Positions 18,598 to 26,614 of a stretch of DNA of 37,276 bases are shown here, piece after piece. The notes beneath the pieces were generated by a model. It did no database searches and was not told the DNA's origin. It was given only the letters and a program-made list of their open reading frames with translations. The stretch's first letter is position 1. Every line of letters starts with the position of its first letter. The stretch comes from an uncultured SAR116 cluster alpha proteobacterium (GTDB taxonomy: Bacteria > Pseudomonadota > Alphaproteobacteria > Puniceispirillales > Marisalimonadaceae). The stretch is taken from positions 1-37,276 of the forward strand of contig CACNGC010000014.1 of the NCBI GenBank assembly GCA_902619805.1. Reading direction: 5' to 3'. The position numbers were made by a program, and so were the translations under genes.

Positions 18598-19611
18598 TTA
18601 ATTAGATAAAATTTTTGACTTGTAATGTGGATTCACTATCGCCTTTGATGCTCCTATGAGGCCATTATTATTATTTTCTGTTAGCCATACAGGTACAGTC
18701 TTAACATAATCATATCTTCTACCTTTATTTAAAAGATTTAATTCAAAATTACTTTTATTAAGAATAGTTTGTAATTTTGGAGTTATTCCACCAGCTATTA
18801 CAACACCACTTTGTGCACCATTGATTAAAATAACACTAGAGATGACTGTGCCAAAAATACTAAAAAATAATTTTATAGTCTCATAAGCTTTATGTTCACC
18901 CCTTATAGCATTTTCTCCAATAATTGGAGCTTTTAAATTCTCAGAAGGACTTTTATTTTTAAAACAAATAAATTCATATATTTCTTCAATACCAGAACCA
19001 CTTACAATTCTCTCATTAGATACATGATCATATTTTTTTCTTAGATGCTGAAGCAGTTCTATCTCAAGATCAGAATTTGGGGCAAAAGAAGAATGCCCAC
19101 CTTCGCCTTCTATAGCTAAAGGATAATTATTAATATTTAAAAGAGTACAAACACCTAATCCAGTGCCCGGGCCTGTAACAAGAAGTGGAGCGTTTTTAAT
19201 TGGAGTTCCACTTTTAATAGTTTTTAAATCATAATCATTTAGTAATTTATCGTTTAATATTCTATTTTCAGATATGTCTTTATAAAAAGATGCCAAGCTT
19301 AGACACTGAGCAACAAAATCATTAACAAAAATCAGCTTATTCAAATTAAAATATTTTAAAAAGTCTGATTGCTTAAAATTCCAGTGGTTATTTGTAAATT
19401 TAATGTCATTATTCTTTGTAGTACTTGCAACTGCAATTGACATGTTTTTGATGTCTAAATTATTTTTTTGTTGATAATACTCTATTGCATTATATATGTT
19501 TTCATAATCAGAACATTTTAAATAAGCAAAATTATTAAGATCGCTACTATTTTCTTCTTGGTAAGCAAACCTTGCATTTGTTCCACCAATATCTGCGACT
19601 AATAATTTCAT
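18598..19611 (-). CDS. glk: Glucokinase
   Basis: 337 residues, slightly longer than E. coli Glk (321). It phosphorylates glucose to glucose 6-phosphate with ATP. Visible motifs are ATP-binding DIGGTNARFAY (7-17), FVNDFVAQ with the catalytic Asp, VTGPGTGLGVC, EGEGGHSSFAP (Glu and His contact glucose), ERIVSGSGIEEIYEF and VVIAGGI near the end. This is the Glk (PF02685) rather than the ROK branch. The gene leads a minus-strand set with the RraA-like and PhyH genes (58 nt gap) and is divergent, over 90 nt, from a PQQ-type sugar dehydrogenase, so sugar metabolism is a shared theme. Confidence 0.93.
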   Translation of the reverse strand: MKLLVADIGGTNARFAYQEENSSDLNNFAYLKCSDYENIYNAIEYYQQKNNLDIKNMSIAVASTTKNNDIKFTNNHWNFKQSDFLKYFNLNKLIFVNDFVAQCLSLASFYKDISENRILNDKLLNDYDLKTIKSGTPIKNAPLLVTGPGTGLGVCTLLNINNYPLAIEGEGGHSSFAPNSDLEIELLQHLRKKYDHVSNERIVSGSGIEEIYEFICFKNKSPSENLKAPIIGENAIRGEHKAYETIKLFFSIFGTVISSVILINGAQSGVVIAGGITPKLQTILNKSNFELNLLNKGRRYDYVKTVPVWLTENNNNGLIGASKAIVNPHYKSKILSN

Positions 19612-19701
19612 GCTATACTCAAAATATTTTGTTTAACAATTTAAAATAGTCTGTAAATATAATTTTATAAACTATTTTTCATTATCAAAAGGTTTAATTA
19701 A

Positions 19702-20772
19702 ATGAATTTTATTTTCTATGTTTTACTATTTACTCTATATCCATTTATAGTCCAATCCCAAATTAAACTAGAAAAAGTTACCCCTAAAATTTCAAATTTA
19801 TGGGGTATAGCTTCAATAAATAAAGATGAAATACTGGTAACACAACGTTCTGGTAATGTTTACAGATTAAATGTTTTTAATAAAAATATTATAAAAATTG
19901 AAGGAGCTCCTAAAGTTTATAATTCGGGTCAAGGTGGATTACTTGATATAGCTTTTGAAAAAGAGAACAACGTTCAAAGAGTTTTTTTATGTCTTAGCAA
20001 AGTTATACCTAGCAATAAATCATCAACAGCTATCCATAGCTACAACTTAAAAAATAATAAACTAACTAATGAAAAAGTTATGTTTATATCAAATAAAATA
20101 TCATCAAGCGGAAGACATTTTGGTTGCAGGCTTGCAATTAAAAATGAATTTATTTTTGCTACCTTAGGTGATAGGGGCACTAGAGAGGACAGTCAAAATA
20201 GTAAAAATCATTCTGGTTCAATCATTAAAATATTAAAAAATGGAAACAAGTATAATAATAAAGCATTTACGAATTCACTTCCTGAAATTTATTCTTTAGG
20301 ACACCGAAACCCTCAAGGATTAAGCTTTGATTTAAAAAAAAATATCTTGTGGGCTCATGAACATGGACCACAAGGAGGAGATGAATTAAATATAGTATTA
20401 AAAGGAAAAAACTATGGTTGGCCAAAAGTCACTTTTGGTAAGGAATATGGTTCAGGTAGAAAGATTGGAATTGGAACTTCACTTCCAGGTTATGAAGATC
20501 CTAAATATGTTTGGGTGCCCTCCATTGCTCCATCTGGAATGATTTTTTACAGAGGTAGTATGTTTCCAGAATTTAAAAATAAAATTATTTTAGGATCTTT
20601 AAAATATAAAAGATTACACATTTTATCTTTAAAAGAGAATAAAATCGTAAATGAAGAAATTTTTTTAGAAAATAAGATTGGAAGAATTCGTGATATAGAA
20701 GAAATATCAGACGGGTCTTTAATAATTATAAATGATGAGTATGATGGTGGTGTTTACAGGCTCTATAAATAA
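19702..20772 (+). CDS. PQQ-dependent sugar dehydrogenase (GSDH/Asd type), periplasmic
   Basis: 356 residues. An N-terminal signal peptide (FIFYVLLFTLYPFIVQS) with probable cleavage near residue 19-20 sends it to the periplasm. The rest is a six-bladed beta-propeller of the glucose/sorbosone dehydrogenase family: GGLLDIAF, HFGCRLAI, ATLGDRGTREDSQN, SLGHRNPQGLSFD, WAHEHGPQGGDELN and NYGWPKVTFGKEYG, which include the PQQ- and calcium-binding loops. Relatives such as E. coli YliI oxidise aldose sugars at C1 and need PQQ supplied from outside or made elsewhere; no pqq genes are in the window. It is divergent from glk. Confidence 0.92.
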   Translation: MNFIFYVLLFTLYPFIVQSQIKLEKVTPKISNLWGIASINKDEILVTQRSGNVYRLNVFNKNIIKIEGAPKVYNSGQGGLLDIAFEKENNVQRVFLCLSKVIPSNKSSTAIHSYNLKNNKLTNEKVMFISNKISSSGRHFGCRLAIKNEFIFATLGDRGTREDSQNSKNHSGSIIKILKNGNKYNNKAFTNSLPEIYSLGHRNPQGLSFDLKKNILWAHEHGPQGGDELNIVLKGKNYGWPKVTFGKEYGSGRKIGIGTSLPGYEDPKYVWVPSIAPSGMIFYRGSMFPEFKNKIILGSLKYKRLHILSLKENKIVNEEIFLENKIGRIRDIEEISDGSLIIINDEYDGGVYRLYK

Positions 20773-20825
20773 TTAAAAAATATATTTTAGTTAAAAAAGC
20801 ATAGTCATAACAGATAGAGAATTAG

Positions 20826-21518
20826 ATGATTAAATTTTATTACAATACAAGTCCAAATCCAATGAAAATAGCTTTGTGTTTAGAAGAAATGGATTTGTCA
20901 TATGAAGCAATTCCAATAGATACTAGAAAAGGTGATCAACATTCGCCATCATATTTATCCATTAATCCAAATGCTAAAGCTCCTGCAATTGAAGATGATG
21001 GATATGTTGTTTTTGATAGCAATGCAATATTATTATATTTAGCAGAAAAATCTGGAAAATTTATAACTGAAAATACTCCTAAAAATAGAGCAGATCTTTT
21101 ATCTTGGTTAATGTTTGTTGCTACAGGTATTGGTCCTTATTCAGGTCAATCAGTTCATTTTCAACACATGGCACCACAAAAAATAGACTATGCAATCAAT
21201 AGATATCTTTTTGAAGCTGAGAGACATTATAACATTCTGGATGATCGTTTATCCAATAATCAATATATGTTGGGTGATACTTATACCATAGTTGATATGT
21301 GTGTTTGGGGCTGGGCACGTATGCTACCTAAAGTTATAGGTGAGGGTGAGTTAGAAAAAAGAACAAATTTAAATAGATTGATGACAGAGATTAATAATAG
21401 AGAGGCTAAAAAAAGGGCACTTAATATTACAAATACAAATAATCACAGTTTTAAGGTTGAAATAGATGCAGAAGCAAGTAAACATTTATTTCCTTCAAAT
21501 GAAAGGCTTAAAAACTGA
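20826..21518 (+). CDS. Glutathione S-transferase family protein
   Basis: 230 residues with a thioredoxin-like N-terminal half (MIKFYYNTSPNPMKIALCLE, cis-Pro in KAPAIED, and FDSNAILLYLAE binding the glutathione gamma-glutamyl group) and a helical C-terminal half. The style matches YfcG/YghU/Ure2p-type GSTs, which act as disulfide-bond reductases or peroxidases rather than classical detoxifying transferases. The stop codon TGA is directly followed, with no spacer, by the stop of the convergent methyltransferase gene. Confidence 0.92.
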   Translation: MIKFYYNTSPNPMKIALCLEEMDLSYEAIPIDTRKGDQHSPSYLSINPNAKAPAIEDDGYVVFDSNAILLYLAEKSGKFITENTPKNRADLLSWLMFVATGIGPYSGQSVHFQHMAPQKIDYAINRYLFEAERHYNILDDRLSNNQYMLGDTYTIVDMCVWGWARMLPKVIGEGELEKRTNLNRLMTEINNREAKKRALNITNTNNHSFKVEIDAEASKHLFPSNERLKN

Positions 21519-22583
21519 TTAAGGTCTGATTTCAAAAACAGAATTCAGAGGATGATCAGTTTTAATTCTCTTTACTGTTTTGAAACCAACTAAATCACAA
21601 TATTCTCTAATTTTTGCCTCTGGCAAGCCAACAGTTCCAAGACCAGCACCATTGTTTGCTAGTGAAGTAGTCATACAAAAATGCAAACTCATTGCATACA
21701 TGAAAGGCACCATTGGTCCTTCGTTGTCAGCAGGATCATCTTCGCACTTAATGTCCATGAGAACAAATATACCGTCATCCTTAACAGCTTTTCTGATTGT
21801 TTTCATTCCCTCTAATGGATCAATCATGTCGTGAATAAGATCAAAACAGGCAACAAAATCAAATTTTTCAGTTAATGGATTAGATACATCCCACTGCATA
21901 AATTTTAAATTATTCTTAACCCCAGCATCTAAAGCAATTTTTTGAGCTCTTTCAATATTAGGTTCAAATAAATCAAAACCAAAAAACTGACTTTTTGGAA
22001 ACTTCTTCGCCATCTCTACTGTTGATCTTCCTGAACCACAACCAAAGTCAGCAAATGTTACAGAACCAGTTTCTAATCTTGATTTCAGCTCTGGCATTTT
22101 ATCAACCCAATCTGTCACTAGAAAATGCTTATATCTAGTACATCCAGTTTGATCGATACCGTTCCAAAAACCTTTGTCAATTTTATCATAATTAATCCCA
22201 CCTCCATTTTTAAATGATTTTAATAGTTCGTGGTAGGGTAGCAATGAGCTATTTAATAATTCAATAAGACCTTTTTGTGAAAATTTTCCACCTTCTTCGA
22301 CAAGTACCGGAATAAATTCTTCATTTAATGATACCTTTCTACTTACTTTATCAAAATCAAGGTATCCCAGTGAAAACATTCCTAGACTCCATTCTCTAAG
22401 ATATCTCTCATCAAGGTTCATCCTGTCAGCTAATTCCTGGCTAGTAGCTGGTCCGTGTTTGGCAAGGTTCTCAAAAATTCCTAAATCAACACCTATAGCA
22501 CAAAGGCGAATGCCTACAGCGCCTCTTGCATCACCAACTATTTTTTTGATTAAGTCTTTTTGAGGTAAGTTATTGTCATCCAT
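21519..22583 (-). CDS. SAM-dependent methyltransferase with N-terminal winged helix
   Basis: 354 residues. Residues about 20-95 form a winged-helix dimerisation region (GIFENLAKHGPATSQELADR, then LGMFSLGYLDFD). From about 175 there is a class I methyltransferase fold with motif I FADFGCGSGRSTVEMA (177-192), the acidic end of strand 2 FFGFDLFEPN and motif DFVACFDLIHDM. This layout resembles the Rv2258c-like and small-molecule O-methyltransferase families; the substrate cannot be read from sequence. A strong GAAGGAG ribosome-binding site lies 7 nt before the ATG. It stands alone as a minus-strand unit, with a 159-nt AT-rich gap upstream. Confidence 0.9.
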   Translation of the reverse strand: MDDNNLPQKDLIKKIVGDARGAVGIRLCAIGVDLGIFENLAKHGPATSQELADRMNLDERYLREWSLGMFSLGYLDFDKVSRKVSLNEEFIPVLVEEGGKFSQKGLIELLNSSLLPYHELLKSFKNGGGINYDKIDKGFWNGIDQTGCTRYKHFLVTDWVDKMPELKSRLETGSVTFADFGCGSGRSTVEMAKKFPKSQFFGFDLFEPNIERAQKIALDAGVKNNLKFMQWDVSNPLTEKFDFVACFDLIHDMIDPLEGMKTIRKAVKDDGIFVLMDIKCEDDPADNEGPMVPFMYAMSLHFCMTTSLANNGAGLGTVGLPEAKIREYCDLVGFKTVKRIKTDHPLNSVFEIRP

Positions 22584-22742
22584 TAATTTTCTCCTTCATT
22601 CAAAAAATTATATAAATTAAATAAAATTTGTAAATTCAGATATTTGGTACGTTTTTTGAAATAAATATAGATCTTTTAATAATTTGTATTTTATAAATAT
22701 TAAATTATTATTTTAGGATAATATTAATATTAGGAAAAGCTA

Positions 22743-23855
22743 ATGCGAGATTGGGATACAAGAATAAATACTCTTAAATCTGATATTCAAGCTGCTCGTG
22801 AAAAGTATGTTATTCCTTTCATGAAAGCTCAACCTAAACCTGCTCCACCTCAAAAAGAAGTATCTCAAAATCCTTCTGCAAATCCTGAACAAAATAAAGT
22901 TGAAACTTCAGCTGAAGCTACAACAGAAAAATTATATGAGAACAAAGACCCAATATCTTCACTTGATTTAATAGATAAAACTAATGAAGCAAGAAATGAA
23001 ACTAACTTGGGTTTAACAGAAGAGATAACAAATAAAATTGATAGTGCTTTGGAACAAACTAAGCCTGAGGAAGAAACTCCAACAGTGAATGCAGAAGAAG
23101 CTCCGACTGTAAATGTTGAAGAAGCCGTTGCATCTGCAGAAGAGACTCCAACAGTGAATGTTGAAGAAGCTGTTGCGTCTGCTGAAGAAGCTCCAACAGT
23201 GAATGTTGAAGAAGATGTTGCTTCTGCAGAAGAAGCTCCGACTGTAAATGTTGAAGAAGTCGTTGCATCTGCTGAAGAAGCTCCAACAGTGAATGTTGAA
23301 GAAGCTGTTGCATCTGCTGAAGACGCTCCAACAGTGAATGTTGAAGAAGTTGTTGCATCTGCTGAAGAAGCTCCAACAGTGAATGTGGAAGAAGCCGTTG
23401 CGTCTGCAGAAGAAGCTTCAGCAGTGAATGTAGAAGAAGCTGTTGCGTCTGCTGAAGAACCTCCGACTGTAAATGTTGAAGAAGCTGTTGCATCTGCAGA
23501 AGAAGCTCCAACAGTGAATGTGGAAGAAGCTGTTGCATCTGCTGAAGAAATTCAAAAATTAGAAGAAATAAAAGTTACTGATGAAAATACAAATGATAAA
23601 GAAGAGGGCGTTGATAAAAACCAAACCCAAAAATCTGAGCTTGAACTTCTTGAGGAAAGAGATGAAGATAGCCTTTCCGAAGAAGAAGAAGACAGGATGT
23701 ATGAGTTAAGAAGATTAAGAGCACAAAAAAGGATTAATGACGAAGTTAGAGAAGAAGAACAAGCTGAGTTCAAAAAGGCCGACGAAGAAATTGCTCATTT
23801 AAAAACATTGTTAAAACCTAAGAAGAAAAAGTTACCAAAAGGATATGTAGAATAA
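22743..23855 (+). CDS. Acidic repeat protein with ten 15-residue repeats
   Basis: 370 residues, no family recognised. The N-terminus (MRDWDTRINTLKSDIQAARE) is a short amphipathic helix, followed by a Pro-rich stretch. Residues about 121-270 are ten near-identical 15-residue units (PTVNVEEAVASAEEA). The C-terminal 90 residues are highly charged and probably coiled-coil (LEERDEDSLSEEEEDRMYEL, then RRLRAQKRINDEVREEEQAE), ending in a basic tail KPKKKKLPKGY. No signal peptide or membrane helix is seen. Such acidic, low-complexity arrays are usually disordered spacers. The terminal helices could tether it to a partner, but no function can be assigned. AGGAAAAG lies before the ATG. Confidence 0.8.
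   Translation: MRDWDTRINTLKSDIQAAREKYVIPFMKAQPKPAPPQKEVSQNPSANPEQNKVETSAEATTEKLYENKDPISSLDLIDKTNEARNETNLGLTEEITNKIDSALEQTKPEEETPTVNAEEAPTVNVEEAVASAEETPTVNVEEAVASAEEAPTVNVEEDVASAEEAPTVNVEEVVASAEEAPTVNVEEAVASAEDAPTVNVEEVVASAEEAPTVNVEEAVASAEEASAVNVEEAVASAEEPPTVNVEEAVASAEEAPTVNVEEAVASAEEIQKLEEIKVTDENTNDKEEGVDKNQTQKSELELLEERDEDSLSEEEEDRMYELRRLRAQKRINDEVREEEQAEFKKADEEIAHLKTLLKPKKKKLPKGYVE
23103..23552 (+). repeat. Ten tandem 45-bp repeats in frame
   Basis: Ten consecutive 45-bp units, each encoding 15 residues of consensus PTVNVEEAVASAEEA, fill this interval exactly. Two codon flavours start the units: CCA-ACA-GTG (units 2, 3, 5, 6, 7, 10) and CCG-ACT-GTA (units 1, 4, 9); unit 8 is a diverged TCA-GCA-GTG. 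Substitutions are mostly at the Ala/Val/Asp position after VEE. A partial unit (PTVNAEEA) precedes the array. Period divisible by three keeps the frame open when copies are gained or lost. Confidence 0.93.
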
Positions 23856-23857
23856 AA

Positions 23858-23878
23858 TTAGAATTATCTAACTTTTTT
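23858..23878. terminator. Short hairpin between convergent genes
   Basis: TTAGA-ATTA-TCTAA forms a 5-bp stem followed by C and six T on the plus strand; on the minus strand the hairpin is followed by TTTTATT. It lies just after the repeat-protein stop and overlaps the nuclease stop codon, the right place for a bidirectional terminator. The stem is short and AT-rich, so confidence is moderate. Confidence 0.45.
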
Positions 23879-24346
23879 ATTCTTCATTCTTCTCCATTTC
23901 CAAGGTGCTATAAAATCTCCTGACCACATTCCAGCTTTGTTTGATTTGGCAATGAACTCGTCCTTTACATATTTTTTTGAGTATTTTCTATAAGCGAGTG
24001 CCCATCCTTTTTTTACCATTAATGAATTAATATCATTTCCATCCACATAACATATCGAAATAGATCTTTTGTACCTATCTTTTGTTTTTTTTATACATGA
24101 CACTTTTCTTGAGCCAATTATTTTTTTTAGTTCTAAAGTTGCTTTAATTCCGCACGAATATGATTGTCCATTATTATCAGTACATGTTTGTTTTATTTCT
24201 GGCGTATCAATTCCATAAAATCTTATTTTTTCGGAGTTAAGCACAATAGTATCTCCATCAATTATTTTTATAGATGGGGTAGCATTTACAAGCGTAGAAA
24301 GAGAAAATGTATTTATCAATAAAATTAAAAAATATATTTTAAACAT
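23864..24346 (-). CDS. Secreted staphylococcal-nuclease-like (thermonuclease) protein
   Basis: 160 residues. A signal peptide (FLILLINTFSLSTLVNA, cleavage near 22) is followed by an SNase OB-fold domain. Catalytic candidates match the family: Asp30 and Asp32 (IIDGDT) for calcium, Arg42 and Glu50 (IRFYGIDTPEIKQT), and Arg91/Arg94 (KDRYKRS). Cys55 and Cys65 flank a short insertion and may form a disulfide, as in other bacterial SNase homologues. It would degrade DNA or RNA outside the cytoplasm, useful for phosphate or nucleotide scavenging. Last gene of a minus-strand run, 88 nt after the NTF2-like gene. Confidence 0.9.
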   Translation of the reverse strand: MFKIYFLILLINTFSLSTLVNATPSIKIIDGDTIVLNSEKIRFYGIDTPEIKQTCTDNNGQSYSCGIKATLELKKIIGSRKVSCIKKTKDRYKRSISICYVDGNDINSLMVKKGWALAYRKYSKKYVKDEFIAKSNKAGMWSGDFIAPWKWRRMKNKKVR

Positions 24347-24434
24347 CTAAAAAATCTTTATTTAAAAAAAGTTTTGTTTTCCCGTATAATTAACTGTTAT
24401 CAATACACTGATTTCTTTAAAAAGTTTCATATAT

Positions 24435-24869
24435 TCAACTATTATTCATATTTGTTCCTGCCAAAGAACTAATTGTTCCTGAAACAGGTATCATTGATCG
24501 TAATTGTAATGCCCAAATTCCGTTTCTATTTGTAGAAATCCAAATTCCTTTAGCTGATCCATAACTTTTCTTATTTACTAACCTTCTATTAAAATGTACT
24601 TCACATTGAAGTGTTTTATCTGTCTCATTAATAATTTTACATTTATCTAAAGTTGAAAAACTCCAATTTTCAACTTTAATCATTGTATCAAGTTGTACTT
24701 TTAATGATTTCCAAAAATCTTTACCATTTTTATAAATTACTGGTTCATTTCCGTTAGAATGAACATAATGGGGAAAATGTAAGTTTGTTATAATTTTATT
24801 TTTTTCTGCTGTATTAAAAGCATCAATAAATTTATATAGACAGGTAACTCCTGGATGTTCATTTTTCAT
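24435..24869 (-). CDS. NTF2/SnoaL-like conserved protein
   Basis: 144 residues, no signal peptide. The opening LYKFIDAFNTAEKNKIITNL followed by HFPHYVHSNG, then a beta-rich half ending VHFNRRLVNKKSYGSAKGIW and IWALQLRSMIPVSG, has the helix-then-curved-sheet pattern of NTF2-like/SnoaL-like proteins. These are small binding or lyase/isomerase folds of very varied function. No catalytic residue can be assigned. It lies 49 nt downstream of the DMT permease on the same strand. Confidence 0.7.
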   Translation of the reverse strand: MKNEHPGVTCLYKFIDAFNTAEKNKIITNLHFPHYVHSNGNEPVIYKNGKDFWKSLKVQLDTMIKVENWSFSTLDKCKIINETDKTLQCEVHFNRRLVNKKSYGSAKGIWISTNRNGIWALQLRSMIPVSGTISSLAGTNMNNS

Positions 24870-24918
24870 TTATGTTCCTTTAAGCCTTTGTTTAATAAAT
24901 TCTGTTTTAAAAATTTAA

Positions 24919-25866
24919 TTATCTTCTTAATGGAGTGTCTAAATTTACTTCTTGAGCTTTTTTTTGTTCTCTTAAAAAAATATAAACACCAGCACTCATT
25001 ACGATGATTACACCTATAATAGTTCTAATAGTTGGTATGTCGTCAAATAAAAAATATCCAATAATTACTGACCAAATTATCAATGAATATTCAAATATAG
25101 ATGTAATTGAAGTTGAATAGTTACTGTAGGCTCTAAAGACACATGTAAACGCAATTGAAGCTAAAATGCCCATCAAAATAATATACTGAAAAGTATAGTC
25201 AAAATTACTAAACCATTCTCTAAAAATAAATTTAATTGTTTGGTCATCAAATTTATCAAATTGACCTGAGCCAAGAACAAGATACATAATTAAGCATAAA
25301 ACTATTGTTATAACGTAAAAGTAAAACAATTGAGTGTATGTATCATCTTTATCTGATGTAATTTTAGTGATAGTCATCGACAAAGCATAAAAAAGAGCGC
25401 ACAAAAGTGGTAATAAGTTTTTAAAATCAAAATCAGATAAATCTGGATTTAAGATAATATAAATCCCTATAAATCCAAAAAAAATTGCTAACCATCTTCT
25501 GTAACCAATAATTTCATTTAAAAGTGTTCTAGCAAAAATTGACATAAAAAAAGGAGTTGAAAAATATAATGCTGTTGCTACAGCAAGAGATAAATACGTT
25601 AATGATATAAAGAACATGCTAAAAGCTAAAAAATGTAGAATTACTCTTATTAATGATAAAATAGGATAGTGCGTGATAAATGTTATTTTTTTTTTATAAA
25701 TAAGTAAAAATACAGCAGATATTGTTGCTGCTATGAAGGTTCGTCCAAAATAAATTTCATATAATGAGACTTTTTGAAAGATAAATTTTAATATGGAATC
25801 ATGAACAGAAAATGTTGCCATAGCAACTATGATATAGATTATTCCAATAGTATTGTTAGTACTCAT
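24919..25866 (-). CDS. DMT-superfamily permease (EamA, two copies)
   Basis: 315 residues, about ten membrane helices arranged as two EamA repeats, the standard form of drug/metabolite transporters. Recognisable segments are SVHDSILKFIF in helix 1-2, LAVATALYFSTPFFMSIFAR (helix 4) and, in the second half, LMGILASIAFTCVFRAYSNY then IGVIIVMSAGVYIFL. A charged tail (REQKKAQEVNLDTPLRR) ends the protein. Family members export or import amino acids, nucleobases or other metabolites; the substrate is not evident. It lies 29 nt after ung. Confidence 0.9.
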   Translation of the reverse strand: MSTNNTIGIIYIIVAMATFSVHDSILKFIFQKVSLYEIYFGRTFIAATISAVFLLIYKKKITFITHYPILSLIRVILHFLAFSMFFISLTYLSLAVATALYFSTPFFMSIFARTLLNEIIGYRRWLAIFFGFIGIYIILNPDLSDFDFKNLLPLLCALFYALSMTITKITSDKDDTYTQLFYFYVITIVLCLIMYLVLGSGQFDKFDDQTIKFIFREWFSNFDYTFQYIILMGILASIAFTCVFRAYSNYSTSITSIFEYSLIIWSVIIGYFLFDDIPTIRTIIGVIIVMSAGVYIFLREQKKAQEVNLDTPLRR

Positions 25867-25895
25867 AAAATTGTTACCATTTCAATCCTAAAAGT

Positions 25896-26570
25896 TTATA
25901 ACTGCCAATCTATAGGTTCAATATTTTTTTGTTTAAGATAATTATTTGTTTTTGAAAAAGGTTTAGAACCAAAAAAACCATTATGAGCGGAAAATGGTGA
26001 TGGGTGAGCACTTTCAAGAAGTAAGTGATTGTTTTTATCAATAAAATTACACTTTTCCTGAGCTTTTCTTCCCCATAAGATAAATACAACATTATTTCTT
26101 TTTTTATTAATGACTTTCAAAACTGAATCTGTAAATTTTTCCCATCCCTTACCTTGGTGTGAGCCAGGCATGCCTTTTTCAACTGTTAAACTATTGTTAA
26201 GCATCAAAACGCCCTGATGAGCCCAATTTTGTAAATCACCATTTTGTGGAGAAGTTATACGAAGGTCATCAAATAATTCTTTAAAAATATTTTGAAGAGA
26301 GGGTGGAATTTTTTTGAATTTTTCAACTGAAAAGCTTAACCCATTTGCTTGACCTTCACCGTGATAAGGATCTTGTCCAACAATGACAACTTTAACTTTA
26401 CTAAGAGGGGTTAAATTGAACGCGTTGAAAATTTTATTCATAGGTGGATAGATTTTTTTACCTAACGAAATTTGTTGCTTTAGAAATGATCTAAGATCTG
26501 ACATATATGGAGCAGTAAATTCCTCGTTTAGTTCAATTTTCCAACTTTCATGTATTTTTGCGTTAGACAA
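25896..26570 (-). CDS. ung: Uracil-DNA glycosylase, family 1
   Basis: 224 residues, usual length. It removes uracil from DNA to start base-excision repair. The water-activating loop GQDPYHG (65-71, catalytic Asp67), LLLNNSLT-type uracil-specificity strand (VLMLNNSLTVEKG) and leucine-loop/catalytic His motif HPSPFSAHNGF (His189) are all intact; the usual HPSPLSA has Phe in place of Leu. A housekeeping gene inside an otherwise accessory-looking run, between a PhyH gene and a permease with small gaps. Confidence 0.97.
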   Translation of the reverse strand: MSNAKIHESWKIELNEEFTAPYMSDLRSFLKQQISLGKKIYPPMNKIFNAFNLTPLSKVKVVIVGQDPYHGEGQANGLSFSVEKFKKIPPSLQNIFKELFDDLRITSPQNGDLQNWAHQGVLMLNNSLTVEKGMPGSHQGKGWEKFTDSVLKVINKKRNNVVFILWGRKAQEKCNFIDKNNHLLLESAHPSPFSAHNGFFGSKPFSKTNNYLKQKNIEPIDWQL

Positions 26571-26614
26571 TTTGTAGTGCTATCCAATTTTTAATTTTGT
26601 TTTATTTTTATATA

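Noticed and set aside
23059-23538. Antisense 159-codon Leu/Gln-rich open frame opposite the repeat array
   Set aside because: It is the mirror of the acidic 45-bp repeats; codons GAA/GCT read in reverse give Leu/Gln/Ser runs. No independent ribosome-binding site or protein-like composition.
23103-23552. CRISPR-like regular repeat
   Set aside because: The 45-bp units are contiguous with no unique spacers and are in frame within a coding sequence.
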